Below, piece after piece: positions 54,382 through 61,081 of a DNA stretch of 64,000 nt. The notes below the pieces were generated by a model. It was given only the letters and a program-made list of their open reading frames with translations, did no database searches and had not been told where the DNA came from. The position numbers were made by a program, and so were the translations under genes. How positions within the stretch are numbered: the stretch's first letter is position 1; each line of letters opens with the position of its first letter. Source of the stretch: a virus; IMG/VR virus record IMGVR_UViG_3300034283_001603, positions 1 through 64,000 of that record; one strand, written 5' to 3'.

Positions 54382-54766
54382 TCCAATTATTACAATCGTA
54401 GGCAGAGTTGGCAGCGAACCAGAAACTGTAGGATCTAATGGTCTTCGTTTTAGAGTTGCAACAAATGATCGTGTTAAGAATGATACTACTGGTGAGTGGG
54501 AAGATAAGAACACCTCTTGGTGGACAGTAAAGGCTTGGCGCACACTTGCAGAGCAATCAAAGTCTGTAATTAAAAAGGGCATGGAAGTTATTATTGTAGG
54601 AAAGATTTATGAAGAAAGCTGGACAGATAAAGAAGGAACAAAGCGAACCTCATATGAGATCAATGCTGATTCTATTTCTGTAACAGCATACACACTATCT
54701 AAAGATAAGGCTCCAAGCAGCAACGATTTCCCTTCATATAAAACATATGCTGAGGTTCCATTCTAG
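54374..54766 (+). CDS. Single-stranded DNA-binding protein (bacterial OB type)
   Basis: A 130-residue SSB: the OB fold reads NPIITIVGRVGSEPETVGSNGLRFRVATNDRVK, then WWTVKAWRTLAEQSKSVIKKGMEVIIVGKIYEE. The C-terminus ends in the PF-type tail (EVPF) used by bacterial SSB to recruit partners, although the tail is short. It is distinct from the gp32-like protein at 48696. It overlaps the upstream gene by 8 bases. Confidence 0.92.
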   Translation: MANPIITIVGRVGSEPETVGSNGLRFRVATNDRVKNDTTGEWEDKNTSWWTVKAWRTLAEQSKSVIKKGMEVIIVGKIYEESWTDKEGTKRTSYEINADSISVTAYTLSKDKAPSSNDFPSYKTYAEVPF

Positions 54767-54870
54767 TGATATACTTTGTATATGGCACCCTGCTTGGCTT
54801 TGTTGTTGGGTATGGGGTAGGTTTACTAATGGATAAATGGGATAAAAAGATTAAAAATGACAGAGGATAA
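54766..54870 (+). CDS. 34-residue single-span membrane peptide
   Basis: Starting at GTG 54766, overlapping the ssb stop (TAGTG), the frame gives a peptide with one membrane span (YFVYGTLLGFVVGYGVGLLM) followed by a basic tail (DKWDKKIKNDRG) that would face the cytoplasm. Its stop overlaps the next ATG (54857) by 14 bases. The precise fit between neighbours supports a real gene; the role is unknown. Confidence 0.6.
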   Translation: MIYFVYGTLLGFVVGYGVGLLMDKWDKKIKNDRG

Positions 54871-55195
54871 AAACACATTAGAGTTGATTAACTCTATAAC
54901 CGAGTTCAATGATCTGCATGAGTACATGAATGATGCTCAGCTAGATAGAGCATTGGCTGTTATCGTAAAGCTTTTGTTGAACCCAGATGTTCCTGCGGCT
55001 AAAGCCCCACAGCTTATTATTGAGTTGCAGGCAATGTCAACTAAGTTTGCCATGATGGCTTCTTACTATTCAACAATAGCAAAAGATAAAGCGGGAACCA
55101 CGAATAACAATAAGAAAAATATATATTATTCAGCAAAGGAGTCCATAGACAAACTTGTAGATGCACTTAAGTATGTCGTTAGGTATAATTTGTAA
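54857..55195 (+). CDS. Hypothetical helical protein
   Basis: A 112-residue, largely helical protein (LHEYMNDAQLDRALAVIVKLL; ELQAMSTKFAMMASYYSTIA). It lies between ssb and a Cas4-like nuclease and overlaps the latter by one base. Not recognised; it may be an accessory of the recombination proteins. Confidence 0.65.
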   Translation: MTEDKNTLELINSITEFNDLHEYMNDAQLDRALAVIVKLLLNPDVPAAKAPQLIIELQAMSTKFAMMASYYSTIAKDKAGTTNNNKKNIYYSAKESIDKLVDALKYVVRYNL

Positions 55196-55983
55196 TGGGT
55201 AGAAACATAGTTAAAAATTTAAAGTTTAAGAAGCACACTGGTAAGTTCTTTGACCCAGAGCTTTTTGCATCAATGCTTGACGAGTCATATAAAAATACTA
55301 AAAGGGCAGATGGAGAAATGACTAAGAAGTCTTTTAGCCCAAGCTCTTTAGGTTATGGTCATGGAACATGCCCTAGGTATTGGTATATGGCTTTTTCGGG
55401 TGCTGTATTTATTGACAATAATGATGCAGTTGCAGTTGCAAACATGGCTCAGGGAACTCAAGCTCATGAAAGACTTCAAAACTTAATTAAAACTATGCCG
55501 CAATGGATTGCAGAAGAAGAAGAAATCGTTAACGAATATCCACCAATCCGTGGGTTCATTGATCTAATAATGGAATATGACAATGAAACAGTAATTGGTG
55601 AAATAAAGACTGCAAAGCAAGAGGTGTGGGATACAAGGCAGGCAGAGATGAGCCCATCGCCAAATCACTTACTTCAGCTGTTAACTTACATGAAGCTTAA
55701 GAATGCTAAAGAAGGATTTTTTCTGTATGAGAATAAAAATACTCAAGAGATACTGATAATTCCAGTATCAATGAACGAAAGAAACACAAAGATTATTGAA
55801 GACACATTCCTTTGGATGAGAGAGGTTTGGGATAATTTTAAAGATGGCGACCTTCCTATGAAGCCAGAAGGTGCAACAAAAACTAAAATGCCATGCACTT
55901 ATTGTCCAATTAAAAAGGAATGCTATTCAAAGGATACACCTACTGGAACAGTTCAGATAGAAAGATTTAAGGTGCCTTTATAA
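55195..55983 (+). CDS. Cas4/RecB-like nuclease (PD-(D/E)XK) with Fe-S-type cysteines
   Basis: A 262-residue exonuclease-like protein. Catalytic residues are visible: H near residue 85 (GTQAHERL), D in IRGFIDLIM around residue 121 and E-x-K in GEIKTAKQ around residue 132. One Cys near residue 60 (GTCPRYW) and three at the C-terminus (CTYCPIKKEC) match the four ligands of the 4Fe-4S cluster in Cas4/AddB-type nucleases. It should process DNA ends for recombination and lies beside SSB and a RuvC-like resolvase. Confidence 0.87.
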   Translation: MGRNIVKNLKFKKHTGKFFDPELFASMLDESYKNTKRADGEMTKKSFSPSSLGYGHGTCPRYWYMAFSGAVFIDNNDAVAVANMAQGTQAHERLQNLIKTMPQWIAEEEEIVNEYPPIRGFIDLIMEYDNETVIGEIKTAKQEVWDTRQAEMSPSPNHLLQLLTYMKLKNAKEGFFLYENKNTQEILIIPVSMNERNTKIIEDTFLWMREVWDNFKDGDLPMKPEGATKTKMPCTYCPIKKECYSKDTPTGTVQIERFKVPL

Positions 55984-56276
55984 TGATATGCGCTAATTCA
56001 GATTGCCCAAATGGTAAAGAGTTTACTCCAAAGACTCATAACCAAAAATATTGTGGTGATGATTGCTGCAGAGTTGCAACAAATAAAAAAATCATGGAAA
56101 AATACTATGAGAAAAAAGCAATTAGATCTGGCCAAAAAAGATACTGCAAGTCATGCAAAGCATCTTTAAGTAGATATAATACTTTAGATATATGCTCTAA
56201 GTGTGAAAAAGATAATTCTAAATCTGATAGAAACAAAATATTGAGGATGATAAATGACGCTAGCGAAGCTATCTAG
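55983..56276 (+). CDS. Double zinc-finger protein
   Basis: A 97-residue protein with two Cys clusters: CANSDCPNG ... KYCGDDCCR and, after a basic helix, RYCKSCKA ... CSKCEK. It likely binds two zinc ions and nucleic acid. The start overlaps the nuclease stop as ATGA region and the end overlaps the resolvase gene by 23 bases. Function unknown. Confidence 0.7.
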   Translation: MICANSDCPNGKEFTPKTHNQKYCGDDCCRVATNKKIMEKYYEKKAIRSGQKRYCKSCKASLSRYNTLDICSKCEKDNSKSDRNKILRMINDASEAI

Positions 56277-56820
56277 GACTAAGGCAAGCAGGGTTCTCGG
56301 AATAGACGCATCAACATCTTCTGTCGCCTTTTGTCTTATTGAAGGAGATAAGCCAGTCAAGTGGGGAAAGATTAACTTAGTAGGCAATGATATATATGAA
56401 AAAATATATAATGCTAAAACTAGAGTAGCAATGATGCTAGATGAACTAAAAAGTGATTATATTGCAATTGAAGGTGCGATACTTGTCAGATCACCTGATG
56501 CTGTGATAAAATTATCTTATGTTTATGGAGTTGTCATTGCTGAACTAATGTCTACTGGAGCTTCTGTTATAACCATATCACCAAGTTCCTGGCAAGCCTT
56601 TATTGGAAATAAGAATCCAACCAAGGAAGAGAAGGCATCTATAAGGTTGCTAAATCCAGGATATGCAGATTCATGGTATAAAAATCAATTAAGAAATATG
56701 AGAAAGCAAAGAACGGCAGATTACTTTAATAAAAAGCATGGATTAGATATAAAAGATTTTGATGTGGCTGATGCATTTGGCATAGCTTACTACGCTAGAG
56801 AGGTCCTAACAAACAAATGA
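56254..56820 (+). CDS. RuvC-like Holliday junction resolvase
   Basis: A 188-residue RNase H-fold nuclease with the acidic residues in the RuvC order: VLGIDASTSSVAF (Asp around residue 17), YIAIEGAILV (Glu around 70) and FDVADAFGIAYYA (Asp near 173). It should resolve four-way junctions made by RecA during replication and packaging. It overlaps the previous gene by 23 bases and the next as ATGA. Confidence 0.85.
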   Translation: MTLAKLSRTKASRVLGIDASTSSVAFCLIEGDKPVKWGKINLVGNDIYEKIYNAKTRVAMMLDELKSDYIAIEGAILVRSPDAVIKLSYVYGVVIAELMSTGASVITISPSSWQAFIGNKNPTKEEKASIRLLNPGYADSWYKNQLRNMRKQRTADYFNKKHGLDIKDFDVADAFGIAYYAREVLTNK

Positions 56821-57407
56821 CACAAATATGGAATGATATAAGCGCACAGGAAGAGTTTGTTTTAGACCTCCTTGAAAATAAAAAGGGTGGCTACTATGTT
56901 GAGCTGGGAGCATTCCATTCAGAAAATGGAAGCAACACAAATAAATTAGAAAAGCAATTTGATTGGAAAGGTGTTTCTTTTGAAATAAGAGAAGACTTTA
57001 GAAAAGAATTTAATGAAAATAGATCCAATCCTTGTATGGGCGACGCTTTAGATTTTAATTATATATCCTACTTTGAAGAAAATTTATTCCCAAAACAAAT
57101 AGATTATTTGCAGGTGGATATTGATTCTGGGTATCAGGGAAACGGGAGATCCATCGGAAGTGCATACACAAGCCTTCATGGACTTTTGGCTGTCCCGCTA
57201 AACTCATATAGATTTACGGTTATAACATTTGAGCATGATGCCAATATGTATTGGAGAAATATTGTAATGCGAGATGTTCAAAGAGAAATACTAGACTCAC
57301 TTGGGTATTCAATTGTTGTTAGAACAGAATCAGAAGATTGGTGGGTTGATCCAAACGTTATTGATTTAGAGTCATATCGAAAGCATTTCAAATGGGATCA
57401 CCTATGA
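56817..57407 (+). CDS. FkbM-like methyltransferase domain protein
   Basis: A 196-residue protein resembling the FkbM group of SAM-dependent methyltransferases: the glycine loop YYVELGAFHSENGSNTNKLE near residue 27, the WKGVSFEI strand where an acidic residue would hold the ribose, and IDYLQVDIDSGYQG around residue 97. FkbM enzymes methylate sugars or small molecules, so it may act on a glycan. It lies between nuclease and terminase genes, away from the glycosyltransferase at 61752. The substrate is unknown. Confidence 0.65.
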   Translation: MTQIWNDISAQEEFVLDLLENKKGGYYVELGAFHSENGSNTNKLEKQFDWKGVSFEIREDFRKEFNENRSNPCMGDALDFNYISYFEENLFPKQIDYLQVDIDSGYQGNGRSIGSAYTSLHGLLAVPLNSYRFTVITFEHDANMYWRNIVMRDVQREILDSLGYSIVVRTESEDWWVDPNVIDLESYRKHFKWDHL

Positions 57408-57544
57408 AATTATATAAAAATAAAGACTGGCTTTATAGAAGATATGTAGTACAGAAAAAAACTATGGAAAATATAGCGCAAGAGTGTGGCGTAACCGTTA
57501 TGACCATATATAGAGCTTTAAAAGAAAAGGGATTAATAAAATGA
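57404..57544 (+). CDS. 46-residue helix-turn-helix mini-protein
   Basis: ATG 57404 overlaps the upstream stop (ATGA) and the stop overlaps the next ATG, a tight fit on both sides. The protein has one HTH in its second half (MENIAQECGVTVMTIYRALK, then KGLIK), like the recognition domains of resolvase-type proteins. It may bind DNA near the packaging or replication sites; too short to be assigned. Confidence 0.7.
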   Translation: MKLYKNKDWLYRRYVVQKKTMENIAQECGVTVMTIYRALKEKGLIK

Positions 57545-57882
57545 AACCAGCACCAATTTTTGAAGACTCAAAAGAATTTAGATACGATGACCTTTATTTG
57601 CTTACAGTTGGAACTGAAGCAGGGCATGAGATTTTAACAACCTGTCTTGACATTGCTCATATGCTAATTAAAAAGAATATATCGTATGGAAATTCAGCCC
57701 TAGACCCAGTTCGTATATTTTCTAAGGCGGGACCAAAAGAACAACTATACGTTAGAATTGATGATAAATTAAATAGACTTATTAAGGGTGAAGAATACCC
57801 AGGAGATAATGATATTGATGATCTAATTGGATATTTAATCCTATTAAAGGTTGCCAAGGAATTTGCTATTTCAGTCGACTAG
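57541..57882 (+). CDS. Nucleotide-modification-associated (Nmad1/DUF1599-like) protein
   Basis: A 113-residue helical protein. KKNISYGNSALDPVRIFS, LYVRIDDKLNRLIKGEEY and DDLIGYLILLKVAK match the pattern of DUF1599/Nmad1 proteins, which relate to MazG-type all-alpha nucleotide hydrolases and are common in phages with altered bases. Which nucleotide it acts on is unknown. It lies just before a terminase promoter. A MazG-like pyrophosphohydrolase is the alternative. Confidence 0.7.
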   Translation: MKPAPIFEDSKEFRYDDLYLLTVGTEAGHEILTTCLDIAHMLIKKNISYGNSALDPVRIFSKAGPKEQLYVRIDDKLNRLIKGEEYPGDNDIDDLIGYLILLKVAKEFAISVD

Positions 57883-57885
57883 AAG

Positions 57886-57891
57886 TATAAT
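57886..57891 (+). promoter_or_regulatory. TATAAT -10 before terminase genes
   Basis: TATAAT ends nine bases before ATG 57900, so transcription should start at about 57898, two bases before the start codon. No Shine-Dalgarno or clear -35 is seen; likely a leaderless transcript. Confidence 0.5.
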
Positions 57892-57899
57892 GTACCTAT

Positions 57900-58436
57900 A
57901 TGGAAATTGAATTAGCTGATCATTTTGATCGCATGAACATGGTAGTTGAAGAACTTCTTAAGGGAAGTACTCCAACTCAAATTGCTACAACTACTGGACT
58001 TAAAAGAGCAGAGGTTCTAGAGCATATTGACGAATGGAAAGAGTTTGTAAAGAACGACTCTGGTGCTCGTGACAAGGCAAAGGAAGCCATATCTGCGGCT
58101 GATCAACACTATGCAATGCTTATTAGCGAAGCTTGGGATCTAGCAAAAGAAGCAAAGATGCAGGGCCAGTTAAATGTACAGAACTCAACACTTAAATTAA
58201 TAGCAGACATACAGGGTAAAAAAGTTGCCATGCTTCAAGATGTTGGGCTGCTTGAAAACAACGAGATTGCTTCTCAAATAGCAGAGTCAGAAAGAAAGCA
58301 AGAACTGCTCGTAAAGATATTAAAAGAAGTAACTGCGACTTGCCCAAAATGTAAGCTAGAAGTTGCAAAACGTTTATCTCAAATTACTGGAATTGTTGAG
58401 CCAATAGAGATTATTGAGGAAGTCAGTGGAATTTGA
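57900..58436 (+). CDS. Terminase small subunit candidate
   Basis: A 178-residue protein directly before the large terminase, with an HTH-like N-terminus (LLKGSTPTQIATTTGLKRAEVLEHI), a long helical middle and a C-terminal CPKCKLEVAKR motif. This is the layout of small terminases that recognise the packaging site. The gene overlaps the large subunit by 11 bases. The start is ATG 57900 on a likely leaderless mRNA. Confidence 0.75.
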   Translation: MEIELADHFDRMNMVVEELLKGSTPTQIATTTGLKRAEVLEHIDEWKEFVKNDSGARDKAKEAISAADQHYAMLISEAWDLAKEAKMQGQLNVQNSTLKLIADIQGKKVAMLQDVGLLENNEIASQIAESERKQELLVKILKEVTATCPKCKLEVAKRLSQITGIVEPIEIIEEVSGI

Positions 58437-60216
58437 TTTTAATGATCTCATCGATATCTTGGATGGCGAAGAGTTTGATGAAAGACCAGTAGATTTAAGA
58501 ACTTTTGTAACAGACAAAAATTACTTAGGTCTGCCCGATCTATCAGAACACCAATACACACTTATTGAAAAATCATCTCAGATATACAAAGAGTCTACAT
58601 TAATAAAATTATTTGGTGAAAAAGAAGGATCTATAAGATTTAAGCAAACAGCCAATGAAGTTGTTGCTCAATTAGGTAAGGGCAGTGGAAAAGATTATTG
58701 TTCTACCATATCAGTTGCATATATAGTATATTTACTATTATGCTTAAGAGACCCAGCGTCATATTATGGAAAGCCACCTGGAGACTCAATAGATATTATT
58801 AACATTGCTATTAACGCTCAACAGGCAAACAATGTATTCTTTAAAGGATTTAAGAACAGGGTTACTCACTCACCCTGGTTTACTGGTAAGTATTTTGAAA
58901 AAGCATCAGAGATTAAGTTTGATAAAAATGTTACAGTGTATTCTGGACACTCAGAAAGAGAAGCCTTCGAGGGATATAACGTATTGGTTGCGGTGCTCGA
59001 TGAAATTTCTGGCTTTGCACTAGATAGCACAAGCGGTCATGATCAAGCAAAAACAGGAAGCGGAATATATGATATGTACAGGGCATCTGTAGATTCTCGT
59101 TTTCCAGATTATGGCAAGGTAATACTTCTTTCTTTCCCAAGATTTAAAAATGATTATATTCAGCAAAGATATGACGACATCATATCTGAAAAAGAAGTCA
59201 TATCTAGGTCACATAGGTTTAAGTTAGATCCAGATTTGCCAGATAACACAGTAGGCAACGAGTTTGATATATTTTGGGATGAAGACCAAATAATTTCTTA
59301 TAAGTATCCTAGAGTATATGCAATTCGTAGACCAACATGGGAAGTTAATCCCACAAGAAGTATTGAAGATTTTAAAATTGCTTTCTATAGAGATGTTACT
59401 GATGCGCTAGGAAGATTTGCATGCATGCCACCAGAAGCAATAGATGCCTTCTTTAAGTCTCGTGAAAAGATTGAAATGGCCTTTAACGATCTTTCTGTAG
59501 CGGTAGATAGCTTTGGAAGATTTGAAGAGTGGTTCTTGCCAAAAGATGACACAGAATATTTTATACATGTTGACTTAGCTCAAAAGCATGACCATTGTGC
59601 TGTGTCTATGGCTCACATTGAAAAGTTTGTTAGTGTTAAGGTTACTGACACATATTCTCAGCCAGCACCAATTGTTAAAGTGGATGCCGTTATGTATTGG
59701 ACTCCTACTTCAGACAAGTCGGTTGACTTTAGCGAAGTAAGAGATTACATATTGTCTTTAAGATCAAGAGGGTTTAATATTAGGGTATGTACATTTGACA
59801 GATGGAACTCCCACGACATGATGCAACAGCTGAAGCAATATGGAATTAACACGGAAACTTTATCTGTAGCTAAAAAACATTACGATGATATGGCCATGGT
59901 TGTTCTGGAAGAAAGATTAAATGGGCCACACATACCTCTCCTTGTCGATGAATTGCTGGAGCTAAGAATTATGAGAGATAAGGTCGACCACCCCAGAAAA
60001 GGTTCTAAGGACTTGGCTGATGCAGTATGTGGATCCATCTACAATGCAATTAGTTTAACTAGAGCAGCGTTTGGCGATATAGAAGTACACGACTATTCAT
60101 CTGTTAAGAAACAATATAGAGAGTCTTTGGTCGTAGATAGTCCTAATCTAATTAGAGCACCATCTCCTATGCCAAGAGATCTTTCTGATGCATTAAGTGG
60201 AATGGAAATACTATGA
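58426..60216 (+). CDS. Terminase large subunit
   Basis: A 596-residue packaging motor ATPase/nuclease. Walker A QLGKGSGKDYCST near residue 88, then NIAINAQQANNVFFKG, and Walker B VLVAVLDEISGF near residue 190 define the ATPase. The nuclease domain begins near FIHVDLAQKHDHCAVSMA (first Asp around residue 383) and includes later acidic residues (SKDLADAVCG). GTG 58426 behind GAGGA is the preferred start; an in-frame TTG lies 12 bases upstream. It is split from portal and capsid by almost 47 kb here. Confidence 0.92.
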   Translation: MEFDFNDLIDILDGEEFDERPVDLRTFVTDKNYLGLPDLSEHQYTLIEKSSQIYKESTLIKLFGEKEGSIRFKQTANEVVAQLGKGSGKDYCSTISVAYIVYLLLCLRDPASYYGKPPGDSIDIINIAINAQQANNVFFKGFKNRVTHSPWFTGKYFEKASEIKFDKNVTVYSGHSEREAFEGYNVLVAVLDEISGFALDSTSGHDQAKTGSGIYDMYRASVDSRFPDYGKVILLSFPRFKNDYIQQRYDDIISEKEVISRSHRFKLDPDLPDNTVGNEFDIFWDEDQIISYKYPRVYAIRRPTWEVNPTRSIEDFKIAFYRDVTDALGRFACMPPEAIDAFFKSREKIEMAFNDLSVAVDSFGRFEEWFLPKDDTEYFIHVDLAQKHDHCAVSMAHIEKFVSVKVTDTYSQPAPIVKVDAVMYWTPTSDKSVDFSEVRDYILSLRSRGFNIRVCTFDRWNSHDMMQQLKQYGINTETLSVAKKHYDDMAMVVLEERLNGPHIPLLVDELLELRIMRDKVDHPRKGSKDLADAVCGSIYNAISLTRAAFGDIEVHDYSSVKKQYRESLVVDSPNLIRAPSPMPRDLSDALSGMEIL

Positions 60217-60452
60217 GTATATATCAAGAAAAAGCTAAAGAGTGCAAGTGCTGTAGCAAGCACGTCCCTTTGCCAACAAGACTAAAGGATTATGATGGCA
60301 TACTTGTATGCCCAACAACATTTGACAACATTCATGAATATAAAAGAGTGTGGTCTGATATTGGCAAAAGACCGCCTGGCAGCATAAGAAAACATTTTTC
60401 AGAGTATGTTCAACAAATAGTAGAGCAGTCTATTGACAAAATCGGTAACTAA
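60213..60452 (+). CDS. Small zinc-binding protein
   Basis: A 79-residue protein with CKCCSKHVPLPTR near residue 11 and a lone later Cys (VCPTTFDN), so a likely zinc knuckle. It overlaps the terminase stop as ATGA. It ends just before a consensus promoter for a tRNA. Function unknown. Confidence 0.7.
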   Translation: MSIYQEKAKECKCCSKHVPLPTRLKDYDGILVCPTTFDNIHEYKRVWSDIGKRPPGSIRKHFSEYVQQIVEQSIDKIGN

Positions 60453-60462
60453 ATAATATAAT
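60433..60462 (+). promoter_or_regulatory. Consensus promoter for tRNA and downstream genes
   Basis: Perfect TTGACA (60433-60438) and TATAAT (60457-60462) with an 18-base spacer; the -35 lies inside the end of the preceding gene. The first tRNA begins at 60471, nine bases after the -10. Confidence 0.85.
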
Positions 60463-60470
60463 TAGGCTAA

Positions 60471-60544
60471 GCAACAATAGCTTAGTTGGTTAAAGCCCCG
60501 AACTCATAATTCGGTAATCGTAGGTTCAAGTCCTACTTGTTGCA
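60471..60544 (+). tRNA. tRNA with CAT anticodon (Met or lysidine-type Ile)
   Basis: Cloverleaf of 74 bases: acceptor GCAACAA with TTGTTGC plus discriminator A, D stem GCTT/AAGC, anticodon stem CCGAA/TTCGG with loop CTCATAA, and T stem GTAGG/CCTAC around TTCAAGT. CCA is not encoded. The paired first base and the stem lacking three GC pairs argue against an initiator. CAT could be elongator Met or, with lysidine modification, Ile reading ATA, a common codon in this genome. Confidence 0.93.
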
Positions 60545-60557
60545 CAGAAAGGTAGCA

Positions 60558-60896
60558 ATGTCAAAACCATTTGATGAAGAAGATGAAGAAGATCTAATGA
60601 TTAAGATTCAGCACTATCTAGATATTGGTGCAATTAAAATTGTTGGATTCTCAAAAGACGGAGAAGCAATTTTTGAGTTAAATGAAAATGTAACTCCATT
60701 ACTTGCACCAGATTTGTGGGAAGCTCATGAGCATTATGTAGAATCCGAACTAATAGATCTATTAAATAGTGATTTAATGCAGGTTGAGTATGATGAAAAT
60801 CTTCGGGTAACATATAACTTTACAGAAGAAGGATATAATATAGCAAAGCAAAAGGGAATAATTCCATTAGAGGCTATTGAAGATTTTGATTTTTAA
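60558..60896 (+). CDS. Hypothetical acidic protein
   Basis: A 112-residue protein very rich in Glu and Asp (FDEEDEEDLMIKIQHYLDIG), with a helix-turn-strand arrangement in the middle (YVESELIDLLNSDLMQVEY). Not recognised. ATG 60558 follows GAAAGG and lies 13 bases after the tRNA; a longer frame begins inside the tRNA and is rejected. A second tRNA promoter follows four bases after its stop. Confidence 0.65.
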   Translation: MSKPFDEEDEEDLMIKIQHYLDIGAIKIVGFSKDGEAIFELNENVTPLLAPDLWEAHEHYVESELIDLLNSDLMQVEYDENLRVTYNFTEEGYNIAKQKGIIPLEAIEDFDF

Positions 60897-60899
60897 TAG

Positions 60900-60905
60900 T
60901 ATAAT
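60900..60905 (+). promoter_or_regulatory. TATAAT -10 for the tRNA-Arg/tRNA-Lys pair
   Basis: TATAAT lies nine bases before tRNA-Arg. No convincing -35 is seen 16-18 bases upstream, where the coding end of the preceding gene lies. Confidence 0.5.
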
Positions 60906-60913
60906 TTAATTAT

Positions 60914-60985
60914 ACCTCTGTAGCTCAGAGGAAGAGCAACAGACTTCTAATCTGTTGGCCGCTGGTTCGATTCCAGCCAGGGGTA
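60914..60985 (+). tRNA. tRNA-Arg (TCT anticodon)
   Basis: A 72-base cloverleaf: acceptor ACCTCTG with CAGGGGT plus A, D stem and loop GCTC...GAGC, anticodon stem ACAGA/TCTGT with loop CTTCTAA, T stem GCTGG/CCAGC around TTCGATT. It decodes AGA, the dominant Arg codon in most genes here. CCA is not encoded. Confidence 0.93.
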
Positions 60986-60989
60986 CTAT

Positions 60990-61062
60990 GTTCCTATAGC
61001 TCAGCTGGTAGAGCAGCAGACTTTTAATCTGCGGGTCGATGGTTCGATACCATCTGGGGACA
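60990..61062 (+). tRNA. tRNA-Lys (TTT anticodon)
   Basis: A 73-base cloverleaf four bases after tRNA-Arg: acceptor GTTCCTA with TGGGGAC plus A, D stem GCTC/GAGC, anticodon stem GCAGA/TCTGC with loop CTTTTAA, T stem GATGG/CCATC around TTCGATA. It reads AAA, the most frequent Lys codon in this AT-rich genome. Confidence 0.93.
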
Positions 61063-61081
61063 CAAAAAATTGGAGGGTGTT

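Noticed and set aside
44159-57882. Integrase, holin or endolysin among the small genes
   Set aside because: None of the small proteins has tyrosine/serine recombinase or lysis motifs. The only single-span peptide (54766) is in the replication operon and too short to call a holin.
60471-60544. The CAT tRNA as an initiator tRNA
   Set aside because: The first base pair is formed (G-C) and the anticodon stem lacks the three consecutive G-C pairs typical of initiators.
60537-60557. Start of the acidic protein inside the tRNA
   Set aside because: The extension runs through the tRNA 3' end; ATG 60558 with GAAAGG upstream is a better start.
61070-61081. TTG start of the SDR gene
   Set aside because: The RBS GGAGGG would fall inside the gene; ATG 61082 is at correct spacing and begins directly before the Rossmann motif.
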